From Chthonobacter albigriseus (GTDB lineage Bacteria > Pseudomonadota > Alphaproteobacteria > Rhizobiales > Pleomorphomonadaceae): a stretch of DNA of 64,000 nucleotides. The position numbers and the translations under genes were made by a program. Shown piece after piece: positions 9,885-22,024 of this stretch. Below the pieces are notes generated by a model. The model made no database searches. It saw only the letters and a list, made by a program, of their open reading frames with translations, and had not been told where the DNA came from. Each line of letters begins with the position of its first letter. The stretch's first letter is position 1. The stretch covers positions 186,001 through 250,000 of the forward strand of contig NZ_JACDIT010000006.1 in NCBI RefSeq assembly GCF_013839445.1. The letters are read 5' to 3'.

Positions 9885-10546
9885 TTAACCTGCTGCCCGC
9901 CGCCGTGCGAGCCCCCGGATCACCGCGATGCGGCTGTCCGGTTCGATCCTGCTGGGATGTTCTACCAGATCGAATTCCCAAGATAGAGTGGCCGTATCGC
10001 GTTCGGACGCAAAATCTTGTCCTTTGTGGAAAACACCCACCGCGCCCTGGGTGAGCCACGGCTCCGCCTGCTCTAACAGCTTGGAGAGTGGGGAGAGTGC
10101 ACGCGCCGAGACCGCCTCCACCGGCCCGATCTCGGCGCCGGACCGGGCTGAGACCTGCTCGATGCGCTCGTTGAGGACCCGAACGGGCAGCTTCAGCTCG
10201 CGCGCCACGGTTAGAAGGAAGGCCGCCTTGCGGCCATTCGATTCCACCAGCGTGACCCGCGCACTGGGCTCGTCGGCAAGCAGGATGGCGGTTACCAGCC
10301 CCGGAATTCCCGCGCCGGATCCGAGATCGAGCCACCGGCGCGCTGCGGGAAACGCAGCGAGTGCCTGCGCGCCGTCGGCCATGTGCCGCCGCCAGATGTC
10401 GCCAAGCGTCGACGGCGCGACAAGGTTCTTCACCGGCTGCCAGCGGCGGATCAGGTCGACATAGGCGGAGAGCCGCGCCTTGGCGGCCTCCGTCAGCGGC
10501 AGGATCGCCCGCACGGCCTCCGGCCCGTCCGGCAACGGCGCGGCCA

Positions 10547-10547
<1 letters not shown>
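9885..10547 (-). CDS. rsmG: 16S rRNA (guanine-527 N7)-methyltransferase
   Basis: The SAM-dependent methyltransferase of about 220 residues (GidB) has the SAM-binding LDLGSGAGIPGL, then VTLVESNGRKAAFL and ARALSPL. It methylates G527 of 16S rRNA, and loss gives low-level streptomycin resistance in other bacteria. ATG 10547 has GGGAG seven bases upstream and overlaps the mnmG stop by one base (TGATG). A GTG one codon earlier is also possible. The order mnmG-rsmG-parA-parB is conserved. Confidence 0.96.
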
Positions 10548-12412
<1,865 letters not shown>

Positions 12413-12492
12413 GATGTGTGGACCTGTTCTGTGGGGATCGGCCCGCCTTTTATCCCCAAACGTCGCCCGGGTCAAAACGACGTCGGTCGAGC

Positions 12493-12508
12493 TGTTTCAC
12501 GTGAAACG
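12493..12508. other. parS centromere site 1 (15/16 match)
   Basis: TGTTTCACGTGAAACG matches the widely conserved parS palindrome TGTTTCACGTGAAACA at 15 of 16 positions. It lies in the mnmG-mnmE gap, 3.5 kb from the parB gene and about 7 kb from the candidate origin. Confidence 0.92.
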
Positions 12509-12545
12509 GACCGGATCCGAATCGAGATATCCACAGCCTGTGGAG

Positions 12546-12561
12546 TGTTTCACGTGAAACA
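12546..12561. other. parS centromere site 2 (perfect)
   Basis: TGTTTCACGTGAAACA is a perfect 16-base parS palindrome, 53 bases from site 1 centre to centre (about five helical turns). ParB should nucleate here. Between the two sites lies a DnaA-box-like ATATCCACA (12527-12535) within the dyad CCACAG-C-CTGTGG (12531-12543). Confidence 0.96.
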
Positions 12562-12579
12562 GCCGGGATAGGCTGTGGA

Positions 12580-13926
12580 TCACTTGCCGATACAGAAGCG
12601 CGAGAAGATCGCACCGAGCACGTCCTCGACATCCGTACGCCCGACCAGCCGGCCGATCGCCTCGGATGCCCGGCGCAGGTGGTCGGCGCGGATTTCCAGA
12701 GGTAGTCCGGATCGTTGCGCCGCCGAGACGGCCTCCAGCGCTGCCGCGACGCACGTCTTCTGCCGGGCGCGGGTGACGAGAGCGGGCTCGCCGCGCGCCC
12801 CGACCGAGGCCTGCGCCACCAGCTCGGCGATCAACAGGTCCAACCCACCGGGGGTCACCGCCGAGACCGCCAACCCGTCTCCCGCCCGGCCTGGGTGGAG
12901 ATCACTCTTGGTCCGGAGCAGCCGGACCGGCGGACCGAGCCTTGCCACGTGGTCCGGTGGCGTCCGTCCCTCCGGATCGAGCCAGAGCACGAGATCGGCG
13001 CGCCGCGCGCGATCGACCGCGCGTCTGATGCCTTCCTGTTCAACGCTGTCGGCCGTGTCCCGCAGGCCTGCCGTGTCGAACAGCACAACGGCCTCGCCCC
13101 GCAGGTCCAGGTGCACCTCCAAGAGATCCCGCGTCGTGCCCGGGACGTCGGAGACGATGGCCACGTCCCTTTCAGATAAAGCGTTGATAAGACTAGATTT
13201 TCCGGAGTTCGGGGCACCCATCAGCGCAACCTGGAAGCCGTCCCGCACCCGCTCGCCCCGTCGGCTGCCGCTGATCGCCTCCGCCATCTCGCGTGCGATC
13301 GAGCCCAGCGCCGCATCCACCGGAGAAAGGTCCGCCCCCGCCGCATCCTCCTCGTCGGAGAAGTCGATGTGCGCCTCCAGGAGAGCCCGCGCCTCCAGGA
13401 TCCGCGTCCGCCAGTCGAGCGCCGAACGGGCGAGACCGCCATCCGCCTGCGCAAGGGCCTGGATCCGCTGCGCGTCCGTTTCGGCCGCGATCAGATCGGC
13501 AAGGCCCTCCACCGCAGTCAGATCGAGGCGGCCGTTCTCGAAGGCGCGGCGAGTGAACTCCCCCGCCTCCGCCAGCCGGCAGCCCGGAAGCGATGCGAGA
13601 ACCGCGAGGATCTTCTGCACGACTGCTCGGCTGCCATGCACCTGGATCTCTGCCGTGTCCTCCCCGGTAAACGTGCCTGGCCCGGGCATGAGGAAGACGA
13701 TTCCCCGATCGATCACCTCGCCTGTGTCGGGATCCCGGATGGCGCGGAAGCTCACGCGTCGAGCGGTCGGCACCGTCCGAACGACCCGGGCGATCGCCGA
13801 CCCCGTCGACGGCCCGGATACCCGGATCACCGCGACCCCCGCAGGCGGATGGCCGCTCGCAAGCGCGACGATCGTGTCCCGCCCTCCGCCTGACGCGCCT
13901 ACTTGTCCCGGTGTACCCTCGCTCAT
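12580..13926 (-). CDS. mnmE: tRNA modification GTPase MnmE
   Basis: The 448-residue G protein (TrmE) partners MnmG in U34 modification. It has the N-terminal folate-binding domain ([34 protein letters not shown]), a helical domain, and an inserted G domain with P-loop GAPNSGKSS at 237-245 and DTAGLRDT. The C-terminal FCIGK is the conserved catalytic cysteine motif C-x-G-K. ATG 13926 matches the family start; the longer frame from 14079 overlaps the divergent YyaL-like gene. Only about 60 bases separate the two divergent starts, so their promoters must overlap or lie within the genes. Confidence 0.97.
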   Translation of the reverse strand: MSEGTPGQVGASGGGRDTIVALASGHPPAGVAVIRVSGPSTGSAIARVVRTVPTARRVSFRAIRDPDTGEVIDRGIVFLMPGPGTFTGEDTAEIQVHGSRAVVQKILAVLASLPGCRLAEAGEFTRRAFENGRLDLTAVEGLADLIAAETDAQRIQALAQADGGLARSALDWRTRILEARALLEAHIDFSDEEDAAGADLSPVDAALGSIAREMAEAISGSRRGERVRDGFQVALMGAPNSGKSSLINALSERDVAIVSDVPGTTRDLLEVHLDLRGEAVVLFDTAGLRDTADSVEQEGIRRAVDRARRADLVLWLDPEGRTPPDHVARLGPPVRLLRTKSDLHPGRAGDGLAVSAVTPGGLDLLIAELVAQASVGARGEPALVTRARQKTCVAAALEAVSAAQRSGLPLEIRADHLRRASEAIGRLVGRTDVEDVLGAIFSRFCIGK

Positions 13927-13985
13927 GGCTGAACCCTGGATGCGCGCTCTGCGTTGCGCGTCTGACAACGATGCGGACGAGACCG

Positions 13986-16004
13986 ATGACCACCGAGAGC
14001 GGCACCACCAATCGACTGGCCGACGAGACCAGCCCGTACCTGCTCCAGCACGCCGGCAACCCCGTGGACTGGTATCCATGGGGAACCGAAGCCTTCGAGG
14101 AGGCGCGCCGGTCGAACCGCCCGGTGCTACTGTCGGTCGGCTATGCCGCCTGTCACTGGTGTCACGTGATGGCGCACGAAAGTTTCGAGGACGAATCGGT
14201 CGCCGCCGTGATGAACCGCCTGTTCGTCAATATCAAGGTCGATCGCGAGGAGCGCCCGGACGTCGACCAGATCTACATGAACGCGCTCCACGCGCTCGGC
14301 GAGCAGGGCGGCTGGCCGCTCACCATGTTCCTGACACCCGCCGGAGAACCCTTCTGGGGCGGCACCTACTTTCCGAAGACCACCCGCTATGGTCGGCCCG
14401 GCTTCACGCAGGTGCTGGAATCCATATCCCGGATCTTCCATGAGGAGCCGGAGAAGGTGACCGCCAACGGAACCGCCCTCTCCAATCACTTGCAGCAACT
14501 CTCAGCCCCTTCATCACCAGGCCCTGAGCCGACGCCCGACCTGCTCGAAGCCGCCTGTTCGCGCCTCGTATCGCTCCTCGACCCTGTCCATGGCGGGTTG
14601 CGCGGTGCGCCGAAATTCCCGCAGCCGACCCTGCTCAACCTCCTCCTCACCCAGGGTCTCCGGACCCGCAGCGAGCCCATGCTGGCTTCCGTGGTCTTCG
14701 CGCTCGAACGGATGTCCCAGGGCGGCATCTACGACCACGTCGGCGGCGGCTTCGCGCGCTATTCCGTCGACGACCGCTGGCTCGTCCCGCACTTCGAGAA
14801 GATGCTCTACGACAACGGCCAGTTGCTTGCGCTGCTTGCTCATGCCGAAGCCCTCAGCGGCGCATGGCCGTTCCGCAGCCGAATCGAAGAAACGATCGCC
14901 TGGCTCGGCCGGGAGATGAAAGTGGATGGGGGTGGGTTCGCGGCGAGCCTCGACGCCGATACGGAAGGCCACGAGGGGCTGACCTACGTCTGGACGCCCG
15001 ATGAGATCGCCGAAGTTCTCGGCGAGGAGGATGCGAACCTGGTTTTCGACGCCTACGACGTCAGCCGAACGGGCAACTTCGAAGGTCGCAACATCCTCAA
15101 TCGGACACTCGCGCCGCAACGGGACGGGCTTACCGAGAGTCGCTTGTCGGATGCGTTAGGGCGCCTCCTCGCCGCGCGGAATCGTCGACCCCAGCCCGGT
15201 CGCGACGACAAGGTGTTGGCAGACTGGAACGCCCTGGTCATCCGCGGCCTCTGCGCTGCCGGCGTGGCTCTCGCGCGCCCCGACTGGATCGCGCGGGCCG
15301 AAACCGCCTATCGCTTCGTGATGGACGTCATGGCCGACGTCGACGGCCGCCTCGCCCACGCGACCCGCGCCGGTCGCTTCACGCGCCCCGGCCTCGCCAC
15401 CGACCATGCCGGCATGGCCGCCGCCGCGATCGCGCTTCACCAGGCCACATTCCGCCCGGAGTTCATCGACGAGGCGGAAGCGCTGCTCGCCATCCTCGAC
15501 CGCCACTACGCCGCAACCGACGGGCTCTTCCATCTCTCCGCCGACGACGTCGCCGACCTGATCGTCCGCCCGAAGTCCATCCACGACGAAGCCACACCCA
15601 ATGCCAACGGTCTCGCCGCCCGCGCCTCGCTCGACCTCTATCTGCTGACCGGCCGCCAGCGCCATCTCGACCGCGCCGATGCGATCTTCCGCGCAGCAGG
15701 CGCCGAGATCGCGCGCAACATCGTCGGTGCGGCCTCGACGCTCGAGGCCTTCGCGCGCCGGCTGGACATGGCGTCGGTCGTCGTGGTCGGACCACCCGGC
15801 GAGGAGCGGGATCTGCTTGTCGCCGCCGCCCGCCGTCTCCAACCCACCGCGGTTCTTTTCGTGTCCGAATCGACTGACGGCCTCGGTCCGGTGCATCCCG
15901 CTTCCGGCAAGGCGGCGGTGGATGGCGTCCCGGCCGCCTACGTCTGCAAAGGCGCCACCTGCTCGCTTCCGGTCACCGATCCCAGAGCTCTCCGTGGTCT
16001 CTGA
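13986..16004 (+). CDS. YyaL/DUF255 thioredoxin-domain protein
   Basis: The 672-residue protein has an N-terminal thioredoxin-like domain with CHWCH at residues 56-60 in [20 protein letters not shown], then a six-hairpin glycosidase-like repeat domain ([41 protein letters not shown]). This is the family of Bacillus YyaL and human SPATA20; the biochemical role is unsettled. The start at 13986 fits family N-termini ([20 protein letters not shown]). It is the only rightward gene in the leftward block left of the candidate origin. Its stop codon lies inside the parS-like site at 16002. Confidence 0.92.
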   Translation: MTTESGTTNRLADETSPYLLQHAGNPVDWYPWGTEAFEEARRSNRPVLLSVGYAACHWCHVMAHESFEDESVAAVMNRLFVNIKVDREERPDVDQIYMNALHALGEQGGWPLTMFLTPAGEPFWGGTYFPKTTRYGRPGFTQVLESISRIFHEEPEKVTANGTALSNHLQQLSAPSSPGPEPTPDLLEAACSRLVSLLDPVHGGLRGAPKFPQPTLLNLLLTQGLRTRSEPMLASVVFALERMSQGGIYDHVGGGFARYSVDDRWLVPHFEKMLYDNGQLLALLAHAEALSGAWPFRSRIEETIAWLGREMKVDGGGFAASLDADTEGHEGLTYVWTPDEIAEVLGEEDANLVFDAYDVSRTGNFEGRNILNRTLAPQRDGLTESRLSDALGRLLAARNRRPQPGRDDKVLADWNALVIRGLCAAGVALARPDWIARAETAYRFVMDVMADVDGRLAHATRAGRFTRPGLATDHAGMAAAAIALHQATFRPEFIDEAEALLAILDRHYAATDGLFHLSADDVADLIVRPKSIHDEATPNANGLAARASLDLYLLTGRQRHLDRADAIFRAAGAEIARNIVGAASTLEAFARRLDMASVVVVGPPGEERDLLVAAARRLQPTAVLFVSESTDGLGPVHPASGKAAVDGVPAAYVCKGATCSLPVTDPRALRGL

Positions 16005-16017
16005 TTCACGTGAAACA
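16002..16017. other. parS-like site 3 overlapping a stop codon (15/16 match)
   Basis: TGATTCACGTGAAACA differs from the parS palindrome at position 3 only. The first three bases are the TGA stop of the YyaL-like gene, which fixes them as T-G-A and explains the single mismatch. It lies about 3.2 kb from the candidate origin. Confidence 0.82.
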
Positions 16018-16022
16018 AAAAA

Positions 16023-16050
16023 GCCGCCCGAAGCAATCGCTCCGGGCGGC
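16023..16050. terminator. Bidirectional terminator between YyaL-like gene and rho
   Basis: GCCGCCCG (16023-16030) pairs with CGGGCGGC (16043-16050) around a 12-base loop. Six A residues precede it, giving a T-run for leftward transcripts, and TGTTT follows it. It therefore suits the convergent rho and YyaL-like genes. It is sandwiched between two parS-like sites. Confidence 0.85.
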
Positions 16051-16066
16051 TGTTTCACGTGAATCC
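16051..16066. other. Degenerate parS-like site 4 (14/16 match)
   Basis: TGTTTCACGTGAATCC keeps the central CACGTG and the full left half but mismatches parS at positions 14 and 16. It starts directly after the terminator stem, 49 bases from site 3. ParB binding here is likely weaker than at the other sites. Confidence 0.6.
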
Positions 16067-16079
16067 GACGGCGGTGCCG

Positions 16080-17345
16080 TCAGGTGTTCATGTTGTCGAA
16101 GAAATCCGAGTTCGTCCGGGTCTGCCGCAGCTTGTCGAGCAGGAACTCGATCGCATCGGTGGTGCCCATCGGATTGAGGATGCGGCGCAGGACGAAGGTC
16201 TTCTTGAGCTTGTCCGGCGGAACCAGCAGGTCTTCCTTGCGGGTGCCGGAGCGCTGGATGTCGATCGCCGGGAACACGCGCTTGTCGGAGATCTTGCGGT
16301 CCAGGATGACTTCCGAGTTGCCCGTACCCTTGAACTCTTCGAAGATCACCTCGTCCATGCGGCTGCCCGTGTCGATCAGCGCGGTGGCGATGATGGTCAG
16401 CGAACCGCCCTGCTCGATGTTGCGCGCCGCGCCGAAGAAGCGCTTCGGGCGCTGCAGGGCGTTGGCGTCCACGCCACCTGTCAGCACCTTGCCGGAAGAC
16501 GGCACCACGGTGTTGTAGGCGCGGCCGAGGCGGGTGATCGAGTCCAGCAGGATGACCACGTCGCGACCGTGTTCGACCAGGCGCTTGGCCTTTTCGATGA
16601 CCATCTCGGCGACCTGCACGTGGCGCACCGCCGGCTCGTCGAAGGTGGAGGACACGACCTCGCCGCGGACGGACCGCTGCATGTCGGTCACTTCCTCCGG
16701 ACGCTCGTCGATCAGGAGGACGATGAGATAGCACTCCGGATGGTTCGATGTGATGGAGTGCGCGATGTTCTGCAGCAGCACGGTCTTGCCGGTGCGGGGC
16801 GGCGCCACGATCAGGGCGCGCTGGCCTTTGCCGAGCGGCGAGACGATGTCGATGATGCGGGCCGAGTAGTCCTTGCTCGGCTGGCCTTCGACCTCCATCC
16901 GGAAGCGTTCGTCCGGATAGAGCGGCGTCAGGTTGTCGAAGTGGACCTTGTGACGAGCCTTGTCCGGATCTTCGAAGTTGACGGTATTGACCTTGAGGAG
17001 TGCGAAATAGCGCTCACCCTCCTTCGGCGACCGGATCTCGCCTTCGACCGTGTCGCCGGTCCGCAGCGAGAAGCGGCGGATCTGCGAGGGCGAGACGTAG
17101 ATGTCATCCGGCCCGGGCAGGTAGTTTGCGTCCGGCGAACGCAGGAAGCCGAAGCCATCCTGCAGCACCTCCACCACACCCTCGCCGATGATGTCGACAT
17201 CCTGCGCGGCAAGCTGCTTGAGGATCGCGAACAGCAGCTCCTGCTTGCGCATCGTCGAGGCGTTCTCGACCTCCAGTTCCTCGGCCACGGCCAGGAGTTC
17301 GGTGGGGGTCTTCTTCTTCAGGTCCTGGAGTTTCATCTCCGCCAT
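16080..17345 (-). CDS. rho: Transcription termination factor Rho
   Basis: The 421-residue hexameric RNA helicase ends Rho-dependent transcripts. It has an N-terminal SAP-like helical part ([20 protein letters not shown]), the RNA-binding cold-shock-like domain ([22 protein letters not shown]), the P-loop APPRTGKT at 181-188, Walker [16 protein letters not shown], and the R-loop region. The second codon region MKLQDL offers a start at residue 4, but ATG 17345 is equally possible. The 284-base upstream gap contains no gene that I can see and probably holds its leader and promoter. Confidence 0.97.
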   Translation of the reverse strand: MAEMKLQDLKKKTPTELLAVAEELEVENASTMRKQELLFAILKQLAAQDVDIIGEGVVEVLQDGFGFLRSPDANYLPGPDDIYVSPSQIRRFSLRTGDTVEGEIRSPKEGERYFALLKVNTVNFEDPDKARHKVHFDNLTPLYPDERFRMEVEGQPSKDYSARIIDIVSPLGKGQRALIVAPPRTGKTVLLQNIAHSITSNHPECYLIVLLIDERPEEVTDMQRSVRGEVVSSTFDEPAVRHVQVAEMVIEKAKRLVEHGRDVVILLDSITRLGRAYNTVVPSSGKVLTGGVDANALQRPKRFFGAARNIEQGGSLTIIATALIDTGSRMDEVIFEEFKGTGNSEVILDRKISDKRVFPAIDIQRSGTRKEDLLVPPDKLKKTFVLRRILNPMGTTDAIEFLLDKLRQTRTNSDFFDNMNT

Positions 17346-17629
17346 GGGGCGTCGGTCTCTGTCAGATGGGAAAGGTCAAGCGGGACATGGGAGACCCGCG
17401 TCGAGGCAAGGAAGGGAAATTACGCGCAAGATCTGGAGAGCGAGGCAGCGAACCGGAGGGGATCCGGTCCGTGCAGAAATCGGCGGCTTCGGGCCGATAG
17501 CCCCCGGCATCTCGTTTTGCCCGGGCGGGCAAGGGATGCCACGTCTGCAGCGGTCTTATGCCGAGCATATAGCTGCTTCGCCGACCGGCCACAAGCCCGC
17601 CGACGACCGCTTTTTAACCGAAACTCCCC

Positions 17630-18061
17630 TCAAAAAGGCTTAACGACGACCAGAATGAGGATCAGGATCATGAGGATGGTCGGCACCTCGTTGGCGATCC
17701 GGTAGAACCGCCCGGGCCGCGTGTTCCGGTCGGCGGCGAAATCCTTCAGCCACTTGGCGCAGGCGCCGTGGAAGCCGGAGAGGGCAAGCACCAGCGCCAG
17801 CTTTCCATGCAGCCAACCGTCCGAGAACCAGCCGCCCTGCCAGGCGAGCGCCAGGCCGAAGATCCAGGTCGCGATCATCGCCGGCGTCATGATCGCCTTG
17901 AGCAACCGCCGCTCCATCACCTTGAACGTCTCGGACTGGGCCGAACCGACCGGTGCGTCCACATGGTAGACGAACAGGCGGGGCAAGTAGAACAGCGCGG
18001 CCATCCAGGCGATCAGCGCGGCGAGATGGCCGACCTTCAGCCAGGCGTAGAGATCACCCAT
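17630..18061 (-). CDS. hemJ: Protoporphyrinogen IX oxidase HemJ
   Basis: The 143-residue membrane protein has four hydrophobic spans and the HemJ/UPF0093 signature: LKVGHLAALIAWMAALFYLPRLFVYH with the conserved heme-ligating His near residue 12, ERRLLKAIMTPAMIATW, and WLHGKLALVL with the conserved Lys. HemJ converts protoporphyrinogen IX to protoporphyrin IX in many bacteria lacking HemG and HemY. It lies 13 bases downstream of hemE on the same strand, so the two heme genes are probably co-transcribed. Confidence 0.92.
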   Translation of the reverse strand: MGDLYAWLKVGHLAALIAWMAALFYLPRLFVYHVDAPVGSAQSETFKVMERRLLKAIMTPAMIATWIFGLALAWQGGWFSDGWLHGKLALVLALSGFHGACAKWLKDFAADRNTRPGRFYRIANEVPTILMILILILVVVKPF

Positions 18062-18074
18062 CGTGGACCCTTCC

Positions 18075-19169
18075 TCAGAGCCGCGCCGCGCGGACGCGGG
18101 CCACCAGCCGCGAAACCGCCTCGGGCGAGGCGTCCGGGGTGATGCCGTGTCCGAGGTTGAAGATCAAGGGTCCGTGTCCGAGCATCTCCAGCACATGGTC
18201 CACGCCGCGGTCGAGCGCCTCGCCGCCGACCACCATCCGCAGCGGGTCCAGGTTGCCCTGCACCGGCACCAGCGTCTGGACATTGTCGCGGGCGAAAACG
18301 GCAGGGACCTGCCAGTCGAGCCCGACGGCGGTGATGCCGGTCCGCCGCACGTATTCAGGCAGACGCGCTCCAGCGCCCTTCGGAAAGCCGATGATCCGCG
18401 CACCCGGAACGACTGCCCGGACTCCGGCGACAATCCGCGCAACCGGCTGGATCGCCCAGCGCTCGAAGCCCTCGTCGTCGAGGCTTCCCGCCCAGGTGTC
18501 GAAGATCTGCACCGCGTCGGCGCCGGCCTTCAGCTGCGCCACCAGATAGGCGACCGACGCATCGACCAGCAGGTCCATGAGCCGGGCGAACCCCTCCGGA
18601 TCGGTCAGCGCCGCCCGCCGCGCCGGGCCCTGGTCGGGCGTCCCCCGGCCTGCGATCATGTAGGTCGCAATCGTCCAGGGCGCCCCGCAGAAGCCCAGCA
18701 GCGCCGTCTCGGCGGGCAGGGCCGCCCGGATGCGCTCCACGGTCTCCAGCACCGGCTCCAGCCGCCCCAGCATGCCATCGAGGTCGAGACCGCCGAGCCC
18801 ATCGAGCGTGACCGGCTCCAGCCGTGGACCCTCCCCTTCGGCGAACCACACCGTCTGGCCGAGCGCGTGCGGCACCACCAGGATGTCGGAGAACAAGATC
18901 GCCGCATCGAACCCGAAGCGGCGGATCGGCTGCAGCGTCACCTCGGTCGCCAGCTTCGGCGAGTAGCAGAGATCCAGGAACCCGCCGGCCTCCGCCCGGG
19001 TTGCCTTGTACTCCGGCAGGTAGCGGCCGGCCTGGCGCATCAGCCAGATCGGCGGCGGAAACAGGCGCTCGCCGTCGAGCACCCGGAGGATCGCCTTCTC
19101 CTGGCCCCTTCCGTCGGAGGCGGGCGACTGACTGCCGGAAGCGCGCTTGTCGTGGTCCACGGGCTCCAT
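18075..19169 (-). CDS. hemE: Uroporphyrinogen decarboxylase
   Basis: The 364-residue enzyme decarboxylates four acetate side chains of uroporphyrinogen III to give coproporphyrinogen III. Signatures are [16 protein letters not shown] near the N-terminus, the catalytic Asp in [34 protein letters not shown], and the C-terminal [14 protein letters not shown]. The first 20 residues are polar and poorly conserved, so a start a few codons later is possible. It borders the candidate replication origin, as hemE does in Caulobacter and other alphaproteobacteria. Confidence 0.97.
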   Translation of the reverse strand: MEPVDHDKRASGSQSPASDGRGQEKAILRVLDGERLFPPPIWLMRQAGRYLPEYKATRAEAGGFLDLCYSPKLATEVTLQPIRRFGFDAAILFSDILVVPHALGQTVWFAEGEGPRLEPVTLDGLGGLDLDGMLGRLEPVLETVERIRAALPAETALLGFCGAPWTIATYMIAGRGTPDQGPARRAALTDPEGFARLMDLLVDASVAYLVAQLKAGADAVQIFDTWAGSLDDEGFERWAIQPVARIVAGVRAVVPGARIIGFPKGAGARLPEYVRRTGITAVGLDWQVPAVFARDNVQTLVPVQGNLDPLRMVVGGEALDRGVDHVLEMLGHGPLIFNLGHGITPDASPEAVSRLVARVRAARL

Positions 19170-19702
19170 CCCTTTCAGAGATTAAGAGTCTGATAAGACT
19201 TTTTCGTTTCTATTAGGGGGGTGGATTACAGGGATCCCCCGCCGTCCACAATCCGTCAGCCTCCGTGCCGTCGCATCGTCCGGTGGGGACGTTTTTCCCG
19301 CCCGCTTCGTCCCACTCTGTTGAGAACGCTGGAATCCGGCTGTTTCGGAGCCGATTCAAAGGCCGGGCTGCCGACTCCGCCTTGTGGATGAGGAGTCGAT
19401 GACAGTCCCTTCTGGCGGACAACGTCTGCAGATCACCCTTGCCCACAGCCTGCCCGACGGTGACACGCTCCGGTAAGGATTTGTTGATGATTTGGGCCGA
19501 CCCGGGACAGGCTCCCGCCGCCGCCCCGATCCGGCCCCCGCCCTCCACACTTCTCCACAGGGCTGGGGACAACCCTGCACGGAAGCCTCCATCAGAACAG
19601 AAAACCGCCGATCCGGGCCGGATCGGCGCCTGTGACGGCCCGCCCCTCGCGAAACCTGCCGGTCCGTGCCAATCTCCGTCAAACGAACGGGCGAGGAGCG
19701 CG
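19170..19702. other. Candidate chromosomal replication origin (oriC)
   Basis: This 533-base non-coding gap lies between divergent hemE and the PPDK-regulator gene (the RP001-type neighbour), where the origin maps in Caulobacter. Gene direction switches here: the chromosome-maintenance genes to the left run leftwards and those to the right run rightwards. DnaA-box-like 9-mers include TGTGGATGA (19383-19391) and TTCTCCACA (19551-19559), each 8/9 to TTATCCACA, plus weaker 7/9 matches at 19220-19228, 19439-19447 and 19564-19572. An AT-rich patch at 19181-19215 includes the dyad AGTCT-GATA-AGACT (19187-19200) and could be the unwinding region. The hemE promoter must also lie here. Confidence 0.72.
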
Positions 19703-20551
19703 ATGAAGCGCGGGCACATCTATTTCCATCTGCATCTGGTGTCCGACTCCACCGGCGAGACACTCCTCACCGTCGGCCGGGCGGCCGCCGCGCGCTACGA
19801 GAGCATCGCGCCCATCGAGCATGTCTATCCGCTCGTCCGCTCCATGCGCCATCTGGACCGGGTGATCAGCGACATCGAGGCCTCGCCTGGCATTGTCCTC
19901 TACACGCTCGTGGAACGCGATCTCGGCGCCCGCATCGAGGAAGCCTGCAAGGCCGCGACCCTGCCCTGCGTCAATGTGCTCGACCCGATCGTCGATGTCT
20001 TCCGCTCCTACCTGAACCTGCCGGCGACGGGAAAGGCCGGCGCCCAGCACGCCCTCGACGCCGAGTATTTCAAGCGGATCGACGCGCTGAACTTCACCAT
20101 GATGCACGACGACGGCCAGCTGCCGGAGAACATCGAGGACGCCGACATCATCCTGATCGGCGTCAGCCGCACGTCGAAGACTCCGACGAGCATCTACCTC
20201 GCCAATCGCGGCGTGCGCGCCACCAACATGCCGCTGGTGCCGGGGGTGGCGATGCCGCAGAAGATCCTGGATGCGAAACGACCGCTCGTCGTCGGCCTGA
20301 TCGCCAGCCCCGAGCGGATCATGCATATTCGCCAGAACCGCCTGCTGTCGCTCAACGCGGCCGACCAGGACACGCCCTACGTGGACAAGACGGCGATCGC
20401 CCAGGAGGTCGCCTATTCGCGCCGGCTCTGCTCGGAGAACAACTGGCCGATGATCGACGTCACCCGCCGCTCGATCGAGGAGACCGCCGCCGCGATCCTT
20501 GCGCTCTACGATCAACATCGCTACGGCAAGACCAAGGAACCGTTCGCCTGA
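19703..20551 (+). CDS. Pyruvate, phosphate dikinase regulatory protein (DUF299)
   Basis: The 282-residue DUF299 protein is a bifunctional ADP-dependent kinase and phosphorylase that inactivates and reactivates PPDK or PEP synthase on a threonine. Signatures are [11 protein letters not shown] at the N-terminus and the nucleotide loop [18 protein letters not shown] near residue 153. ATG 19703 has GAGGAG four bases upstream. It is the first rightward gene after the candidate origin and is followed by maf, aroE, coaE and dnaQ, a conserved alphaproteobacterial run. Confidence 0.94.
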   Translation: MKRGHIYFHLHLVSDSTGETLLTVGRAAAARYESIAPIEHVYPLVRSMRHLDRVISDIEASPGIVLYTLVERDLGARIEEACKAATLPCVNVLDPIVDVFRSYLNLPATGKAGAQHALDAEYFKRIDALNFTMMHDDGQLPENIEDADIILIGVSRTSKTPTSIYLANRGVRATNMPLVPGVAMPQKILDAKRPLVVGLIASPERIMHIRQNRLLSLNAADQDTPYVDKTAIAQEVAYSRRLCSENNWPMIDVTRRSIEETAAAILALYDQHRYGKTKEPFA

Positions 20552-20606
20552 CCGGCGGATTGCGCCGGATGGGGGCTCGCCCGGGCCTTCAAGGAGTTCG
20601 ACGCGC

Positions 20607-21200
20607 ATGACCCTCATTCTCGCCTCCGGCAGCGCCACCCGCGCTTCCATGCTGACCAGCGCGGGGTTGATCTTCGAGCGTCGCAGTCCCGACGTGGACG
20701 AGCGCGCGGTCGAATCGGCGCTCGCCGAGACGGGCGTCGGCCCCGACGACGTGGCGACCGTGCTCGCCGAAGTGAAGGCGACCGAAGTCTCCCTCCGCTT
20801 CCCCGACGCGCTGGTGATCGGCGCCGACCAGACGCTGTCCCTGGGCGACGAGCGCTTCCACAAGCCGCCAGACATGGAGGCGGCCCGGCGCCAGCTGCTG
20901 GCGCTGCGCGGACGCACCCACCAGCTCCACTCCGCCGCCGTCGTCGCCGTCAACGGCGAGCCGCTATTCCGGCATGTCGCGACCGCCAGCCTCACCATGC
21001 GCCCTTTCACGCCCGCCTTCGTCGGCCGCTACCTGGCGGTGGTCGGCGAGCGGGCGCTCTCCTCCGTCGGCGCCTACCAGGTGGAGGGATTCGGCATCCA
21101 GCTCTTCGAGGAGATCGACGGCGATCACTTCACCATTCTGGGGCTGCCGCTGCTGCCGCTTCTCGCCTTCCTTAGAACCCGCGGAGTCCTCGACACATGA
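20607..21200 (+). CDS. maf: Maf-family nucleotide pyrophosphatase
   Basis: The 197-residue protein starts [14 protein letters not shown], the Maf phosphate-binding motif (S-x-S-x-x-R), followed by VIGADQTL and a C-terminal [20 protein letters not shown]. Maf proteins hydrolyse non-canonical or UTP-type nucleoside triphosphates and affect septation when overproduced. ATG 20607 has AAGGAG upstream. It overlaps aroE by four bases (ATGA), so translation is probably coupled. Confidence 0.94.
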   Translation: MTLILASGSATRASMLTSAGLIFERRSPDVDERAVESALAETGVGPDDVATVLAEVKATEVSLRFPDALVIGADQTLSLGDERFHKPPDMEAARRQLLALRGRTHQLHSAAVVAVNGEPLFRHVATASLTMRPFTPAFVGRYLAVVGERALSSVGAYQVEGFGIQLFEEIDGDHFTILGLPLLPLLAFLRTRGVLDT

Positions 21201-22024
21201 CGTTGAAGGCCGGTGTGATCGGCTGGCCGATCGCCCATTCGCGCTCGCCGCTGATCCACAACCACTGGGCCCGCGTGCATGGCATCGACGCCCACTACGA
21301 GCGGATCCCGGTCGCGCCCGAGGACGCCGACCGTTTCTTCGCGACCTTCGCCGAGCAGGACTACGTCGGGGCGAACGTGACCATCCCCTACAAGGAGCAC
21401 GCCTTTCGCGCCGCAGCCCGTCACGACCCGGTGGCCGAGCGTCTGCAGGCTGTGAACTGCCTGTGGATCGAGGGTGGACAGGTCTGCGGCGCCAACACGG
21501 ATGCGGAAGGATTTCTCGGCAATCTGGACGCTTCTGCGCCCGGCTGGGATCGTAATCCCGGCGCAGCGTTGGTTCTCGGCGCCGGCGGCGCCGCTCGTGC
21601 GGTCGTCGACGGCCTTGTGGCGCGAGGATTTACGGTGCGGATCGCCAACCGCACCCTCGCCCGCGCAGAGGAGCTCGCCGGCCGTTACCCCGGCCATGCC
21701 ACTGCCCACGCCTTCGCCGACGCTGACCGGTTGCTCGCCGACGCCGTCGTCGTCGTCAACACCACCTCGCTCGGCATGAAGGGCGAGGGCGACATCGACC
21801 TGGATCTCGCGCGCCTCGGCCCCGAAACGGTGGTCACCGACATCGTCTACGTGCCGCTGAAGACCCCCTTCCTCCAGCGTGCCGAGGCGGCAGGCCTGCG
21901 CACCGTGGATGGCCTCGGCATGCTTCTGCACCAGGCCGTCCCGGCCTTCGAGCGCTGGTTCGGGGTCCGGCCCACGGTGACGCCTGAACTTCGAGCGCTG
22001 GTGGAGGCGGATCTCAAGCCATGA
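21197..22024 (+). CDS. aroE: Shikimate dehydrogenase
   Basis: The 275-residue NADPH enzyme reduces 3-dehydroshikimate in aromatic amino-acid synthesis. The shikimate site is visible in [16 protein letters not shown] and in [11 protein letters not shown] with the catalytic Lys at residue 66. The NADP motif is [13 protein letters not shown] followed by [12 protein letters not shown]. The C-terminal [10 protein letters not shown] is conserved. It overlaps both maf and coaE by four bases. Confidence 0.97.
   Translation: MTLKAGVIGWPIAHSRSPLIHNHWARVHGIDAHYERIPVAPEDADRFFATFAEQDYVGANVTIPYKEHAFRAAARHDPVAERLQAVNCLWIEGGQVCGANTDAEGFLGNLDASAPGWDRNPGAALVLGAGGAARAVVDGLVARGFTVRIANRTLARAEELAGRYPGHATAHAFADADRLLADAVVVVNTTSLGMKGEGDIDLDLARLGPETVVTDIVYVPLKTPFLQRAEAAGLRTVDGLGMLLHQAVPAFERWFGVRPTVTPELRALVEADLKP

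Noticed and set aside
14163-14168. CACGTG cores at 14163 and 31780 as further parS sites
   Set aside because: Flanking bases do not match the 16-base palindrome, and both lie inside coding sequence.
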